Below, one piece after another: positions 53,101 to 60,599 of a stretch of 64,000 nt of DNA (position 1 is its first letter; each line of letters opens with the position of its first letter). Under the pieces are notes generated by a model that was not told the origin of the DNA, searched no databases, and saw only the letters and a list, made by a program, of their open reading frames with translations. The stretch comes from Sapria himalayana (taxonomy: Eukaryota; Streptophyta; Magnoliopsida; Malpighiales; Rafflesiaceae), in contig JAREIK010000385.1 in assembly GCA_029783825.1 (NCBI GenBank), positions 744,001-808,000 of the forward strand. Direction: 5' to 3'. A program made the position numbers and the translations under genes.

Positions 53101-54295
53101 ATTTCAAAAAAAAAAAACCCTAGCAAGATTCTATCCGTAACAACAATATTATAATATCCTTTTAAATGATGAACAGTCATACGTTAGATTTCAAATGTAT
53201 AAGTACAAAATATAGTAAACTAAAAATATATATACAAGTATATAAATATATTTTGTATTATGTCATCATTATACGGTACATTAAAAGCTGTTATTCTTCT
53301 TATCTCACTAATACAAAAGAATAAAACTTTGGCATCAATATGTGAATACTTAAAGTTATTTGCTACCAAAGCTGACATAGATGGTGCCATTGTACTTAGC
53401 ATTGATTTTAAAGTAAACTAGTTAGACTTTGAGAAATACTGTTCAACTTGATCTATAACATGAAGCAGTTCTTCCCCTACAGAAGTCGAGTTGACAAGAC
53501 AATCTATAACTTCAATAACCTGATGTTCAAGTTCTACATCCACGGAGACTTTTAAGACCTTGCTGCTGTAAATAATAAATGAACCTTGGGAATACAGAAA
53601 AAAAGAGAAGGTGCCTTCATGAATACAGAAAACATGATTTTTTAGGGTGATTTTTTCTGTTGTCTCTAAAAAGGAACAATGGACTTCTCCTGCCGAAATA
53701 GTTCAACTAGGGCCCTGCCTAGCCTAAATTTATTGGCGCTGTAATTCTGACGACGCTCGTGCTCTTCCCGTTGTCGGGGATAAACGTCTCCTCCTACAAT
53801 TTGCAACCCACACATACAGACTCGCCCCCAAGGCCTAATTTTCCCTGAGGCTGACTCCTTATATCATGTGGAAATCTATCACAATAATAACAACATACAT
53901 GAAAACAGAAGTTGGAGCAACAGATTGGAGCAACCCACAAGTTGAGTAGTGCCATCAAAACATAAATAAAAGAAAGTAAAAATTAAAAAAAAAAAGCAAA
54001 TTTCAACAAACGCAAAAACAGTAAGCTTCAACAATTAAGTTGAGAATAATATAAAAATATAATCATCTATACAAATATACATGTGCATAGATTTGAAAAC
54101 ACAAGCATCAATGCGTGAATATATGCATATTCAAGAACGCATATTGAACTGACTGTGATAACTGATAAGAGGGTGCAAGAGTTGCTAAAAGAAGTACAAA
54201 CCTAGTAGACATGGAATTTGACCGAGGGAATGCTCTCCATTATCAGAAAATTGCCCATATTGCATTATTGGCTCCTCTGATTTTACAGCAGAAGA
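17500..54295 (-). CDS. THO1: THO complex subunit 1 (HPR1), 18 exons visible, 5' end beyond the window
   Basis: Exons in order: 54202-54295, 46521-46666, 38281-38352, 38058-38130, 37899-37964, 37764-37810, 24975-25046, 24781-24906, 24599-24664, 24455-24496, 20814-20930, 20637-20719, 20481-20544, 20328-20399, 20187-20237, 18888-18947, 18650-18802, 17500-17709. They total 1614 nt: 537 residues plus TGA, in frame across every junction. HPR1 is the scaffold of THO in the nucleus, coupling transcription to mRNP export and limiting R-loops. Family landmarks are in order: GGMIFQLLEDLTEM, GYIESKQDVLGK, QELFARGKLVMLRTCNQLL, GRILMFLAHFFPLSERS, DFNFYKTLWSLQ, ATFNIKYLTSSKL, RRHILVQCLILFDY, EITPPKGQEFL, LGNKELSQLWKWAEQNP, RVRTPTIADYWKPLADD, YCWKGLRFSARQDLEGFSR, GIEGVVPLEL. 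A Lys/Arg-rich stretch follows. The last exon is acidic, short and least conserved. About 60 N-terminal residues are missing (right of 64000). Junction 20481/20480 needs a GC donor. Introns reach 12.7 kb. Confidence 0.93.
17893..18254. mobile_element. Possible MITE in the last HPR1 intron
   Basis: Left TACTCTTCCTAACCTACC and, inverted at the right, TACTCTTGCCTACCTG form termini. Inside, 'catgccacatcatcaccaccacat' and 'aatgtgttggtaatgatgacgttgcatg' form a further inverted pair. The element is more GC-rich than its surroundings. I see no target duplication. Confidence 0.5.
18410..18560 (+). repeat. A-rich microsatellite, (TCAAAAAAA)n then (AAT/A)n
   Basis: At least eight near-perfect copies of a 9-10-nt TCAAAAAAA unit, followed by poly-A interrupted by T. 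It lies in the intron before the last HPR1 exon, about 90 nt downstream of the donor at 18650. Confidence 0.85.
19211..19957. mobile_element. GAGCC-rich hAT-type element, second copy, internally duplicated
   Basis: Starts with TTAAGGGTGTAACCGAGCC and shares its interior ('gttcacgagcctgtttacgagctg', 'ggtactcgggctcagctcg') with the 12941-13327 element. The block 'cacgagcctgttcacgagctt' returns near 19710 after an AT-rich spacer, so the copy is a partial tandem duplication of about 740 bp. It sits in the HPR1 intron 18948-20186. Confidence 0.65.
20481..20544 (-). other. HPR1 exon with a probable GC-AG intron
   Basis: The exon encodes PRWRLGNKELSQLWKWAEQNP and the next exon begins NALTDPQRVRTP, contiguous in the family. 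The only junction that keeps the frame is CCG|GCACGT...TTGCAG|AAT, a GC-AG intron of 81 nt (20400-20480). The nearest GT, four bases further in, shifts the frame. Confidence 0.7.
20959..21482 (-). mobile_element. LTR-like repeat, copy 1 (inverted relative to 28568-29061)
   Basis: Begins TGTTGGGCGATTGCGC and contains 'ataacgtggtttgctagtcactcagtacgactagctatatccac', 'cttatgcgttacagatt' and 'tacagtatgcagcac'. The same blocks in the same order, reverse-complemented, occupy 28568-29061. The TG start and the 'acgtggtt...' block suggest an LTR-retrotransposon terminus, but no target duplication or coding is attached. It lies in HPR1 intron 20931-24454. Orientation is nominal. Confidence 0.55.
21590..23480 (+). 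repeat. Tandem array of tRNA-derived SINE-like units with higher-order structure
   Basis: About a dozen units of 150-180 bp follow one another head to tail. A typical unit has an A-box-like TTAGTGCGATAGCAAG and, 44 nt on, a B-box-like GGTTCGAGACTC. A body 'catcaaacataatctctctga' and the end 'gcactgggtataacattttttag' follow. The A-to-B distance matches an internal pol III promoter, and the end resembles plant SINE tails. Unit starts alternate among three types ('gaggtcatgcc', 'ggatatcatgtc', 'agagataatac') at about 22220, 22374, 22525, 22702, 22854, 23008, 23187 and 23339. Same-type units are 482-485 bp apart, which is a trimeric higher-order repeat. Confidence 0.8.
23718..24281 (+). repeat. 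Telomere-like minisatellite (22-bp units with CCCTAA)
   Basis: About 25 units of two types alternate: CATACACACCCCAAAACCCTAA-like and CAGACACATCTAAAAACCCTAA-like units. Each carries the plant telomere motif AAACCCTAA or the variant AAACCTTAA. In the middle the two types alternate strictly (44-bp dimer). It lies in HPR1 intron 20931-24454, just past the SINE-like array. Confidence 0.88.
25305..25712 (+). mobile_element. GC-rich hAT-type MITE fragment (GGGCC/GGCACG family), copy 1
   Basis: Left terminus TAGAGGTGTCAAACGGCCC matches the hAT terminus seen at 48048. The interior is GC-rich with repeated 'ggcacgg' and 'cccgggcac' motifs, and contains 'tttttttgcgggaggggaaac'. The right terminus is missing. 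It matches 27313-27712 in inverted orientation. The reading frames across it are compositional, not genes. Confidence 0.65.
25974..26352. mobile_element. 379-bp MITE with 8-bp target duplication
   Basis: Left terminus CATAGTTTTAAAAGGCGC and, inverted at the right, CATAGTTGTGAAAGGCGTGC. Flanks CTTTGCAC (25966-25973) and CTTTGCAC (26353-26360) are identical. The interior is AT-rich with 'aaggcgcaaggcgca' ends and no coding. An 8-bp duplication fits the hAT superfamily. Confidence 0.82.
26449..26460 (-). other. LTR-retrotransposon primer-binding site (tRNA-Met type)
   Basis: On the minus strand it reads TGGTATCAGAGC, complementary to the 3' end of initiator tRNA-Met and preceded by a CA dinucleotide, as at an LTR end. 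The putative LTR would lie to the right (26461 onwards). The block from about 26365 to 26540 is repeated in decayed form at 26565-26740, where the site reads 'ttatatcatga'. No intact LTR pair is seen. Confidence 0.55.
27313..27712 (-). mobile_element. GC-rich hAT-type MITE fragment, copy 2 (inverted)
   Basis: Starts TAGAGGAGTCAACCGGCCC. The reverse complement of its interior follows copy 1 at 25305-25712 closely ('gcgggaggggcatcgtggggtcggg'). The terminus at the 27712 end is not preserved. Confidence 0.62.
27987..28469. mobile_element. 483-bp hAT-type MITE with 8-bp target duplication
   Basis: Left terminus TAGGGGTGTCAAACGGGTTG and right end ...TTTTAACAGTCCTA (inverse TAGGACTGTTAAAA). Flanks TACATAAC at 27979-27986 and 28470-28477 are identical. 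The interior is built of 'taaacgggt' and 'cacgtttaa' motifs and is non-coding. Confidence 0.85.
28568..29061 (+). mobile_element. LTR-like repeat, copy 2
   Basis: Reverse complement of the 20959-21482 repeat, beginning (read on the minus strand) TGTTGGGTAATTGCAC. It shares 'gtcttacagtatgcagcac' and 'ttaatatttcatttcctgcac'. Orientation is nominal. It lies in HPR1 intron 25047-37763. Confidence 0.55.
29117..31760 (+). pseudogene. Decayed Copia retrotransposon (gag to integrase), interrupted
   Basis: The frame 29117-29323 ends with a gag zinc-knuckle spacing, C-x2-Y-x4-H-x4-C, in which the second Cys is Tyr. After a Mutator-type insertion (29795-30435), the segment 30980-31290 gives, with stops, an integrase-like stretch (LVEIVRTHLLHTSMLKHTW; RFLNVYILFKNLSPDREK; FVGYYSTQK), typical of the Copia integrase C-terminal half. 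The frame 31534-31719 (residues MKVFLKDESSMSVPINTR...) fits the variable linker after integrase. Multiple stops and frameshifts make it inactive. A hAT element abuts it at 31773. Confidence 0.65.
29795..30435. mobile_element. Mutator-type MITE with 8-9-bp target duplication
   Basis: Left terminus CTATGTTGCACGGATA and, inverted at the right, CTATGTTGCACGGACACG. Flanks CTTCCATG at 29787-29794 and 30436-30443 are identical, and the ninth base differs (A/G). The right subterminal region matches the element at 8044-8801. It is 641 bp with no coding. Confidence 0.85.
31773..34769 (+). mobile_element. Degenerate hAT transposon (~3.0 kb)
   Basis: Left terminus TAAATGTGTCAAATGGGCC and right end GGCCCATTTGACATCTCTA are inverted copies of the GC-rich hAT termini elsewhere in the window. 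The block 33430-33860 parallels 43330-43730 of the intact-ended hAT element, including the 'gacatttaLKIFYDxTN'-type region, but with stops in every frame. The flanking octamers do not match, so the target duplication is lost or the ends were rearranged. Confidence 0.6.
34770..35830. other. AT-rich intron DNA with a GC-balanced patch, unassigned
   Basis: The stretch 34930-35200 is more GC-balanced ('gcacggcccgac', 'cagccctacacagcctg'-like motifs) but has no reading frame or paired ends. Probably further retrotransposon debris. The rest is AT-rich. Confidence 0.4.
35838..37450 (+). pseudogene. Copia RNase H remnant followed by an LTR-like block
   Basis: On the plus strand 35838-35965 reads, in one frame, FHELVKHVGHHCLFMKEE and STYVPITNQPANIFTYPE. 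These are the last two conserved blocks of Copia RNase H (TKHIxxDCHxxxEK and the ADIxTK box). Further on, 36900-37200 has LTR-like organisation: a TATA-like 'tatttaagga' near 37078 and an AATAAA signal near 37146. LTR ends could not be fixed. Confidence 0.5.
38461..38654 (-). mobile_element. Right end of a GC-rich hAT-type MITE
   Basis: Ends with CCCGTTTGACACCTCTA, the inverse of the TAGAGGTGTC terminus. The interior is GC-rich ('cggcacgggcacggcc'). The other end is missing. It lies about 110 bp from HPR1 exon 38281-38352. Confidence 0.6.
40375..40610 (+). repeat. ~59-bp minisatellite
   Basis: The block 'ctttagtccaatca...actccacaaaataa...gcaactcctctataaatattc' recurs at about 59-bp spacing (landmarks near 40430, 40489 and 40548), with roughly 3.5 copies. 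It sits in the unrecognised segment between the Gypsy RT and integrase remnants. Confidence 0.65.
41380..44964 (+). mobile_element. 3.6-kb hAT transposon with perfect 8-bp target duplication, inactive
   Basis: TACTAATG flanks the element at 41372-41379 and 44965-44972. Left terminus TAGATGTGGCAAGTGGGCC; the inverted right terminus is TAAATGTGTCAAACGGGTC. The plus strand carries a decayed transposase. A block at 42838-43029 (MIKLITRMSFS...EIYLQPTYRRIP) matches the hAT N-terminal region. At 43600-43650 there is FIKFLKIFYDTTN. The C-terminal dimerisation block is at 44060-44410 (ELYRYLNTDNY; MARDLLTHPISSRVLESTF; KLRLDIIKALICMKNL). Stop codons interrupt each region, so no active transposase is made. 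Confidence 0.88.
46521..46666 (-). other. HPR1 exon with an inverted 17-nt copy nearby
   Basis: Within this exon, 46594-46610 is the exact reverse complement of 46058-46074 (TTGTTAGAAGACCTGAC on the exon strand). The plus-strand copy would read KLLEDLTK, against QLLEDLTE in the exon. The copy lies in the following intron. Confidence 0.75.
46667..47934. other. HPR1 intron DNA, mostly AT-rich
   Basis: Contains a CT-rich stretch at 47085-47145 and several poly-T runs around 47300-47430. No element ends or coding are recognised. Confidence 0.45.
47935..48620 (+). repeat. Single SINE-related unit split by a hAT MITE
   Basis: The left part 47935-48047 has 'gagactcatcaaatgcaact' and 'aatctcatt'. 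The right part from 48556 continues 'atctcattatatgcagaagccttgtgcattgaatatgacc', the tail of the SINE-like family in the two tandem arrays. Together they form one solitary unit interrupted by the 48048-48555 MITE. Confidence 0.65.
48048..48555. mobile_element. 508-bp GC-rich hAT-type MITE with near-perfect target duplication
   Basis: Left terminus TAGAGGTATCAAACGAGAC; right end CGATTGGCACCTCTA. Flanks AATCTCAT and GATCTCAT match at 7 of 8 bases. The interior is GC-rich ('ggcacggcacggcacggta') and includes two copies of an 'aaccctaatttaaaaaaaattagg' block. Reading frames within it are compositional. Confidence 0.83.
48649..52108 (-). mobile_element. Degenerate hAT transposon, minus orientation
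   Basis: The right terminus is CCCACTTGACACCTCTA ending at 52108; a possible left terminus TAAATGGTGTCGGGGC starts near 48649, without a matching target duplication. The minus strand encodes decayed transposase. It reads VIKLIIMMDLS at about 50820. Then comes MFDIWTSHNNVSCTY...FVHYVDFKLTLDIK at 50433-50621. Next is GEIFHVRCMSHVINFIV near 50310, and the C-terminal dimerisation block VNMILDERLRLRLEIIE near 49340. Stops interrupt it throughout. Confidence 0.72.
52109..52830 (+). pseudogene. Copia remnant: protease region joined to RNase H end
   Basis: The frame 51950-52324 includes NHWVVDSRANTH at about 52220, the Copia protease active-site region, with DSG changed to DSR. At 52660-52780 the RNase H end appears (TKYIKVDCYFVHEKIHDS; VSTNKHITDIFIE). 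Integrase and RT that should separate them are missing, so the element has a large internal deletion. It directly abuts the hAT terminus at 52108. Confidence 0.65.
53441..53820 (-). pseudogene. Unrecognised coding-like fragment(s) in an HPR1 intron
   Basis: Two short open stretches on the minus strand look protein-like. About 53811-53693 reads GGDVYPRQREEHERRQNY...ALVELFRQEKSIVPF then stop. About 53571-53425 reads SSKVLKVSVDVELEHQVI...EELLHVIDQVEQYFSK then stop. Both follow AG dinucleotides and are less AT-rich than the surroundings. They do not belong to HPR1, because the exons at 54202 and 46666 join in phase without them. I do not recognise the family; a captured gene fragment is possible. 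Confidence 0.3.
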
Positions 54296-55584
54296 CTGTC
54301 GATGATATTGAGACAAAATCTATCAACTCACGCAGTGCAGAAAAATATAACTAGAAATCACAAAAATAAATCTCATGTTATAAAGAAAATGCATTATCAT
54401 TTTGCAGCAACACAACAAACTCAACAAAGCATGAAAAAAGCATACCAGACTCCACGTCATAGTTCTGTTGGCAAGAACAAACTCAAGATTGTAATTCATA
54501 TCACAAGCATACATGAGTATGATTTTTGCCTCTAGGTTAGAAGTGGGGCTCATTAAAAAAATGCATGTTTGAGTATAAACATGCAATAATTTTAATATTA
54601 TAGTTATGAATGAAATTATAAGTGTTATATGCTTAAGCTAAGCTCTGGGGGGGGGGGGGGGGGGGGGGATAGAATCCACTCATAAAATACAATGGACAAA
54701 GAAAAACTCAAAAGCAGATAGAAAGAAAAAGGCTAATAAAGAATATTTCTTTAACTTTTTCTTTGTCCAAACAAAAAAAAAAATGTACACTAGATTAAAC
54801 TTTCCTAAATATTCTTAGCTAAGTCAAGAAGTCTCCAACACTCAAAATATATTTGAGATAATAACTATTTAACAATTATTATTTTAGTCTAATTTTAATT
54901 GAACTCAAATTTATGCAGATAAAAAATTATTATTGTTTTAAAGAAGGTAATTTGATTTTCTAAAAAATGAGTGCTGAGATGATTATTGTTAAAAAAGATT
55001 TCTTTGTGAGAATGTCACTCTCAAAATTCTTGACTGGGTTAAGAAATTTCAAAAACGTAAAATTTGAGAAAATATTACTTGAGAAATTGCTAATTTTTCT
55101 AATTTTAGTTGGGCTCTAACAGCTATCGACAAAAGATTCACAATATTTTATTATTTTTTAAAAATTATGTTACCACTACTTGAGAACTATTCGAATCAAA
55201 TGTCTTTAAAGAAGTTATGCTGTTGCAAACTGATCAATAAATCTTTTAGGAAGGATCAAGCCACTAGATGTGTAGTTTTTAATAGTCTTTCATGTATATA
55301 GAAAACACATTTTATCAAGAAAAAAATTCAGGATAAATTTATCTTGACAAAATTTATTCAATCAAAAAATCAACTTAATTGTATGATCACAAAATCATTG
55401 ATTGATGTAGAAATTATTTTTATTATTTCAAAATTTGATGTTCGTGTAATCGTGTGCAATTACACAAACACTACCATGCCAAACCTCATAAAAATTTCAA
55501 GCTTAAATATATTTGACAAAAATAATACTGAGATTACTGATCATCTGAAAAATTTATGTATTGCATGTAAATATTATAGATTAT
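54296..55584. other. AT-rich presumed first HPR1 intron, no element assigned
   Basis: Contains the poly-G tract and an open frame at 55344-55622 whose 3' half runs into a SINE-related unit. The frame resembles no family I can name. Otherwise nothing recognised. Confidence 0.4.
54640..54670 (+). repeat. Poly-G run
   Basis: About 22 consecutive G residues at 54647-54668, a strong G-quadruplex-type tract in intron DNA upstream of HPR1 exon 54202-54295. Shorter G runs occur at 2517-2533 and 46262-46270. Confidence 0.85.
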
Positions 55585-55760
55585 GTTTTGATATAATAAC
55601 AAGTATCTTCATTCAAGAATAACATATCTCGAATTTAAATCTCATCGGACATAGTCTATTGGACTTTTAGAGGGTAAAACTATCAAGATATTAATCTATC
55701 CCAAATTTTGTACTGAAATAAGAAAATTGTGCATTGGATATAACATCCTCCAAATTTTTG
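55585..55760 (+). repeat. Solitary SINE-related unit
   Basis: Carries 'ataataacaagtatcttcattcaaga', 'tctcgaatttaaatctcatcggacatag' and 'gtgcattggatataacat' in order, matching the units of the 21590-23480 and 7536-9440 arrays. The B-box-like block is decayed. Confidence 0.6.
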
Positions 55761-56019
55761 ATATTCAAAAATCAAAGACATTATCACAAAGAACAGTATA
55801 GTTGTGAATTTGTAATTTCTAACTTTGGATGTTCATGTATTATCTATTTAAATTTTAATTTTATAGTATTCATAGGAGTTTATAATGCCCCAAATATTAT
55901 GTATCATCATTATCAAAACTCATTTTTAATGTTAAATAGATTAATAACACAATTTTAATATGCTATGTAATATGAACTTTCTACATACACTCACTCAAAT
56001 CATACTATTATATATTATA

Positions 56020-57700
56020 TCTCCATTACACAAAGCTTAATTAGGAAATATGCAAGAAGAATGATCTTTCCTAGATACTTCAAAATAGATATCCAAAAGA
56101 TATTTGATACTGTTGAATAAGGTTTCTTAATAGAAGCTCTAATCGACCTAAATTTTCCTAAAAACTTCAAAGAAATCATCTATGAATGTGTTAGTTATAC
56201 CTCCATCTCGGTGGTAATCAATGGGCAACTTCATGAATTCTTTAAAATCAAAAGAGGCATTAGAAAAGAAATCTCATATCTCCCTATCTTTTTGATGTAT
56301 GTATGGAGCATCTTTCGAGATAGTTGATAGTTGCAACATCAATGGACCGGTTCTCATATCTCCCTATCAATGGGTGAGTTTATCTCAATGTATGCAAATA
56401 ATCTGATTATTTTCTCTAAATGTGATTTGTCTTCTACCAAAATAATCTTGAACACTCTCAAAGCCTTTGCTGTTGTCTTGGGTCTGAATATATTCTCACA
56501 CAAATCGGATATCTTCTTTTGAGTAAAATAAAAAATGAAATTATCAAAAATTCTAGATATGAAGAATGTATTTTACCCTGTCTTTCTTGGGATTCCTCTC
56601 TCTTCAAGTCAGTTAATCTAATCCCAATTTTTCATTTTGTTGGGTAAAATCACATCAAACATCCATCAATGAGTAGATAAAATTCTTTCAATCACCGATA
56701 GATAAAAGCTCTTACATACAGTTATTCAAGGGATTGAAGGGTATTGATTTTTTATTTTCCTTCTCCCCAATTATAGCATTACAACCATAGAAGCAACATG
56801 CAGAAAATTTCTATGGGAAGACCCCAAAATTAGTAGATATAGACCTAAATATATTAGAGAAAGTTTTCTTGCCTACTTCCTTTGGAGGCCTTGGTATTCT
56901 AAATATCTCCACTTGGAACAAGGCATTCTTCATTAAAACACTCTGGCGAATAAATAGAAAGGAGAATTTACTGTGAATTAAGTGGGTTCATCACTTCTAT
57001 CTCAAATTTCAAAATATTTAGGACTATCAGACAATCAAAAAAGAATCACCCTTTTGGAAATCTATAATCTCTATTAGGTATATTTTGATCTTCAAAGCAA
57101 ACACCAAAGAACAAGCTGAATCGAGGTTGAACACTTGGGCTAAAAATGGTAGAATTATTTCTAATATCTACAATTTTTTAATTGGAACAAACACTCAAAA
57201 AGATAAAACTTTAACCAAAGTAATATGGATAAAGAACTATGTGCTCAAACACACTATTAACTTATGGATTGCCAAATATGAAAGACTCAGGACAAAGAAC
57301 CAAGGATTCTCGACACCAAACAATACCAATTGCGAATTCTGCAATCATGCAGAATCTTTAAATCATTTATTTTTTGAGTATTCTTATTCCAAGTACATCT
57401 TGAATGAACTAAAAATCTGGACAGATATTAAGGAAGACAAACTAAATTTCCTCAGGTTTCAAAGTCTTCAATAGGCTGTTTTATGCCGAAACACCAAAAA
57501 ATACTCTCAGAAAAATATAATTTGCAGTTGCTATATATTACATCTGGAAAGAGAGGAACAGAAGACTCTATGAAAGGAAATCCCAAAATGCAGAATTTCT
57601 TGTTAGGAAAATTAAAATTTACATTATTTTTCGTAAAATATGTAGTAGTTTGAAGTTTTTTTAGGTTGTACAGATCATTTTTTTGATATATGAAATTTCA
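56020..57700 (+). pseudogene. Decayed LINE (plant L1-type) reverse transcriptase
   Basis: Plus-strand fragments in order: RKYARRMIFPRYFKIDIQ with KIFDTVE (fingers/palm, near 56050-56118), VVINGQLHEFFKIKRGIRKE (near 56212-56270), then MYANNLIIFSKCDLSS at 56389-56436. In the last block the catalytic A-D-D box reads A-N-N. The 3' part 57085-57474 encodes the zinc-binding RT-associated domain (LWIAKYERLRTKN; CEFCNHAESLNHLFF). The end near 57690 is followed by a (TA)n run at 57714-57750. In-frame stops and frameshifts make it inactive. Confidence 0.8.
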
Positions 57701-57708
57701 TTACTTAT

Positions 57709-57713
<5 letters not shown>

Positions 57714-57750
<37 letters not shown>
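57714..57750 (+). repeat. (TA)n microsatellite
   Basis: About 18 TA units next to the 3' end of the LINE remnant. Confidence 0.9.
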
Positions 57751-57751
<1 letters not shown>

Positions 57752-58379
57752 TATCTCATATGTCAATACTTTCATATAAATTTTCAATAGTATATTTATC
57801 TTGTTGTAATTATCACTAACTTATTAATCTAACAAGAATTTCCATAGAATAGCCGTGTTTGGAAACTTTTGTGCATCAATCAAGATGTTTATATCTAATT
57901 TTATATTATGAGCATAAAATTTAAATATTTCTTAATCACTTTTTTGTAATTTTATTCTTATAGGTTTTCTCACATATTCATCTGGTTAAAAAAATTCCAT
58001 GGCAAAAAAATTATAAGTATTTATTATGTTTATATATGGTTTAAGTCTCATCTCAATTTGAACTAATGTTTAGAGATGAGTTCTACCATAGCCAAATTTC
58101 CAAGATAGTATAAAAGATATACAAGACACCCATATATGTCAAAATCTCCAACTTATTTAGAATTGGGACTGAAATAGATTCAATAGCTACCAGCTCATCT
58201 AGATTAAAAGATTATTTCAATAAAAATTTCATTCTCTCCATAATCAACTTATTTTATACTTATTGCTACATATGAAAATTTAAGAAATGAATAATCATGA
58301 TATGAATCAACTATTTCAAAAGTAATTTTGAAAAGTTAAACAATTCATACATTGTCTAGATTTATAAAAGAACGAATCA

Positions 58380-60310
58380 TGCTCAAAAAAAATAATATCA
58401 AATCTAACTAGAATTCTATTAGTGTCAGGCAAATAACTATATATTATTTTTGAATACCAAAGTAATCAAGAAAAATATATTTTATCATGTCAACTTGTCA
58501 CAACTTGAAATCAATTCAAAACAAAGTAAATGTCCCCAAATACTTTAGGACATAAGCTAAATAATCTTTCTAAAATACCAGCTTAAAATACATAAAATAA
58601 AAAAAATTAGATATATATTAAGTTAAAACTACATATCCCCAAAAACATCTTATAATATTTATACCATATATAAGTGTTCTATTTGTCACGACAAAATATT
58701 TAATTTTCCTTCCGAAAACTATATTTCATGGGGTATGCTAGTACATGAGGTCTAGCGAATTATCTCACAGTCGATACAATAATTGCTAAAACTATCAGAC
58801 ATATTCAAAAGCAGTATCATTTCTTATAATTTTGATATTTTTTAAAATAAATTTTTAATCATTTTATGAAATAAATAAAAAATAAACTAGTCCTATTTCA
58901 AAAAAGAAAAAATTAAATATAAGAAGTCTAATTATCAATAAAAATAATAAAATATTTAAAGTCATCTCAGATGTCAGATCTCAACTTTACTAGATCTCTA
59001 AACATTTGAATGAATTAAAATGAAAAAATTCTTACTCACACAATTAAACTGACAATATTTGAAAGTTTTGCATGTTTTCCTATTTGATAAGTAAAACAAT
59101 CTAATTTAAAATTATCTTGTATACTAATATCTAAAATTCTCAGTTTTGTCAAAAACAAATAATCAAATCAAAAAAATAATAATAATAATAATACTCATAT
59201 ACTTATGATATTTTCTATGGAAGATATCATATACAAACAATCTTGCTTAAAATTAGATAAAGTCATCCTCGTAATATTTTGATAAAGCAAAATAATATTA
59301 ATAAGGAAAAAAATTATATTACTTTTTGTTTTAAATCTATAATGAAAAATAAATATAAATGGTATTCTAAACTAATGAAATTCATACATCAAATATCCAA
59401 AAAAAAATGTGATTGGAAAAACTTACATGTAGGTTCTTTGATCAAAAATACAAAAAATAAAATAATAAAAAAATAATATAATACTCACATCACGTTGATG
59501 CGTATCAGCCCAGAATATAAAGCTTGGAAGAAAACAAAGTAAGTTGAAGCTTCTTTAAAATATTTGTGAAAATGCATGTTGACTGTTTTATTATTTAAAT
59601 GTATATTGTAGCAATGATTTTATCATAAATCTTCTCTAAAAAAATTAATTCACCTATGTGATTTGTTCGCTCATAAAATATTTGATTGGAGATTATTTGT
59701 ATTATTGTCTAACTAGCATAATAAAGAATATCGGGAGAAAAGAATGCAAATCCAAACTCCTCGAGTAGATGAAGCATCTAAAATATCTTACAAGTAATTA
59801 TCATCATTACTATAAAATATATCTTTACACTATATCTCAAAAAAATTATGTATATCTTACTTTTCCAGATGTCATCAAGACTCATTTAATGAGGTGAATT
59901 GTCATCATCATTATCATCTTCATTCTTAAATTGAATGATACTCAACTCGTGATTTCTCATAATGAGAATATTATCAACGTAAATAATCAATAAATCATTC
60001 TATCATCATGCCTCATCCAAAGAAATAAAAAAAAATCTATAACAAAATAGTATAACTCAAATGAGGTGATAAATTGTTAAGAGATTGCAAACCATACTTT
60101 TGGTAACTATTTTAGCATATCCTTTAAGTATAAGATGTTGCATAAGAAAAAACAATTCATACTAAGATCATATCGACCACTAAAGAGTAAATATCATGTC
60201 AGTCTACTCCAAATATTTGGGTGAATCATCTCACTAAAGACTCATCTTAAAATGATCTTTCTTTGTTTTTGAACTTTTCATTTAGGTGAATAAACACATG
60301 CAATCAACAA
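58380..60310 (-). pseudogene. Decayed Copia pol, minus strand
   Basis: Read on the minus strand, about 60310-59930 gives, with stops, PKVWFAISQQFITSFELYYF, aligned with the Copia RT stretch 'PRAWF...', with a decayed metal-binding region after it. At about 58500-58390 a copy of the integrase C-terminal block of the neighbouring array appears. Heavily decayed and AT-rich; the boundaries are approximate. Confidence 0.5.
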
Positions 60311-60599
60311 CAGATATTTCCAAAAGTCACAATACTAGTTTTCATGTTTTATTAGAGTGAATTGCATATATCTCTTCTAGCATAACATGATATTCTCATA
60401 GATGAGATAATGGCATAACGCCTTAGAATATGACTTAGAAGTAATAAAAAAATAAATAATGAATAAGATGAAAATATGATAAAATTTATGAAATTGAATA
60501 TTAAATACAACACTTTTTTTTTTGAGAGAGCAATTAGAAAATCAAAATCAGAGAGACTAACTACAGCACCATATGATTCTTAAATATGTTCATCTCTAG

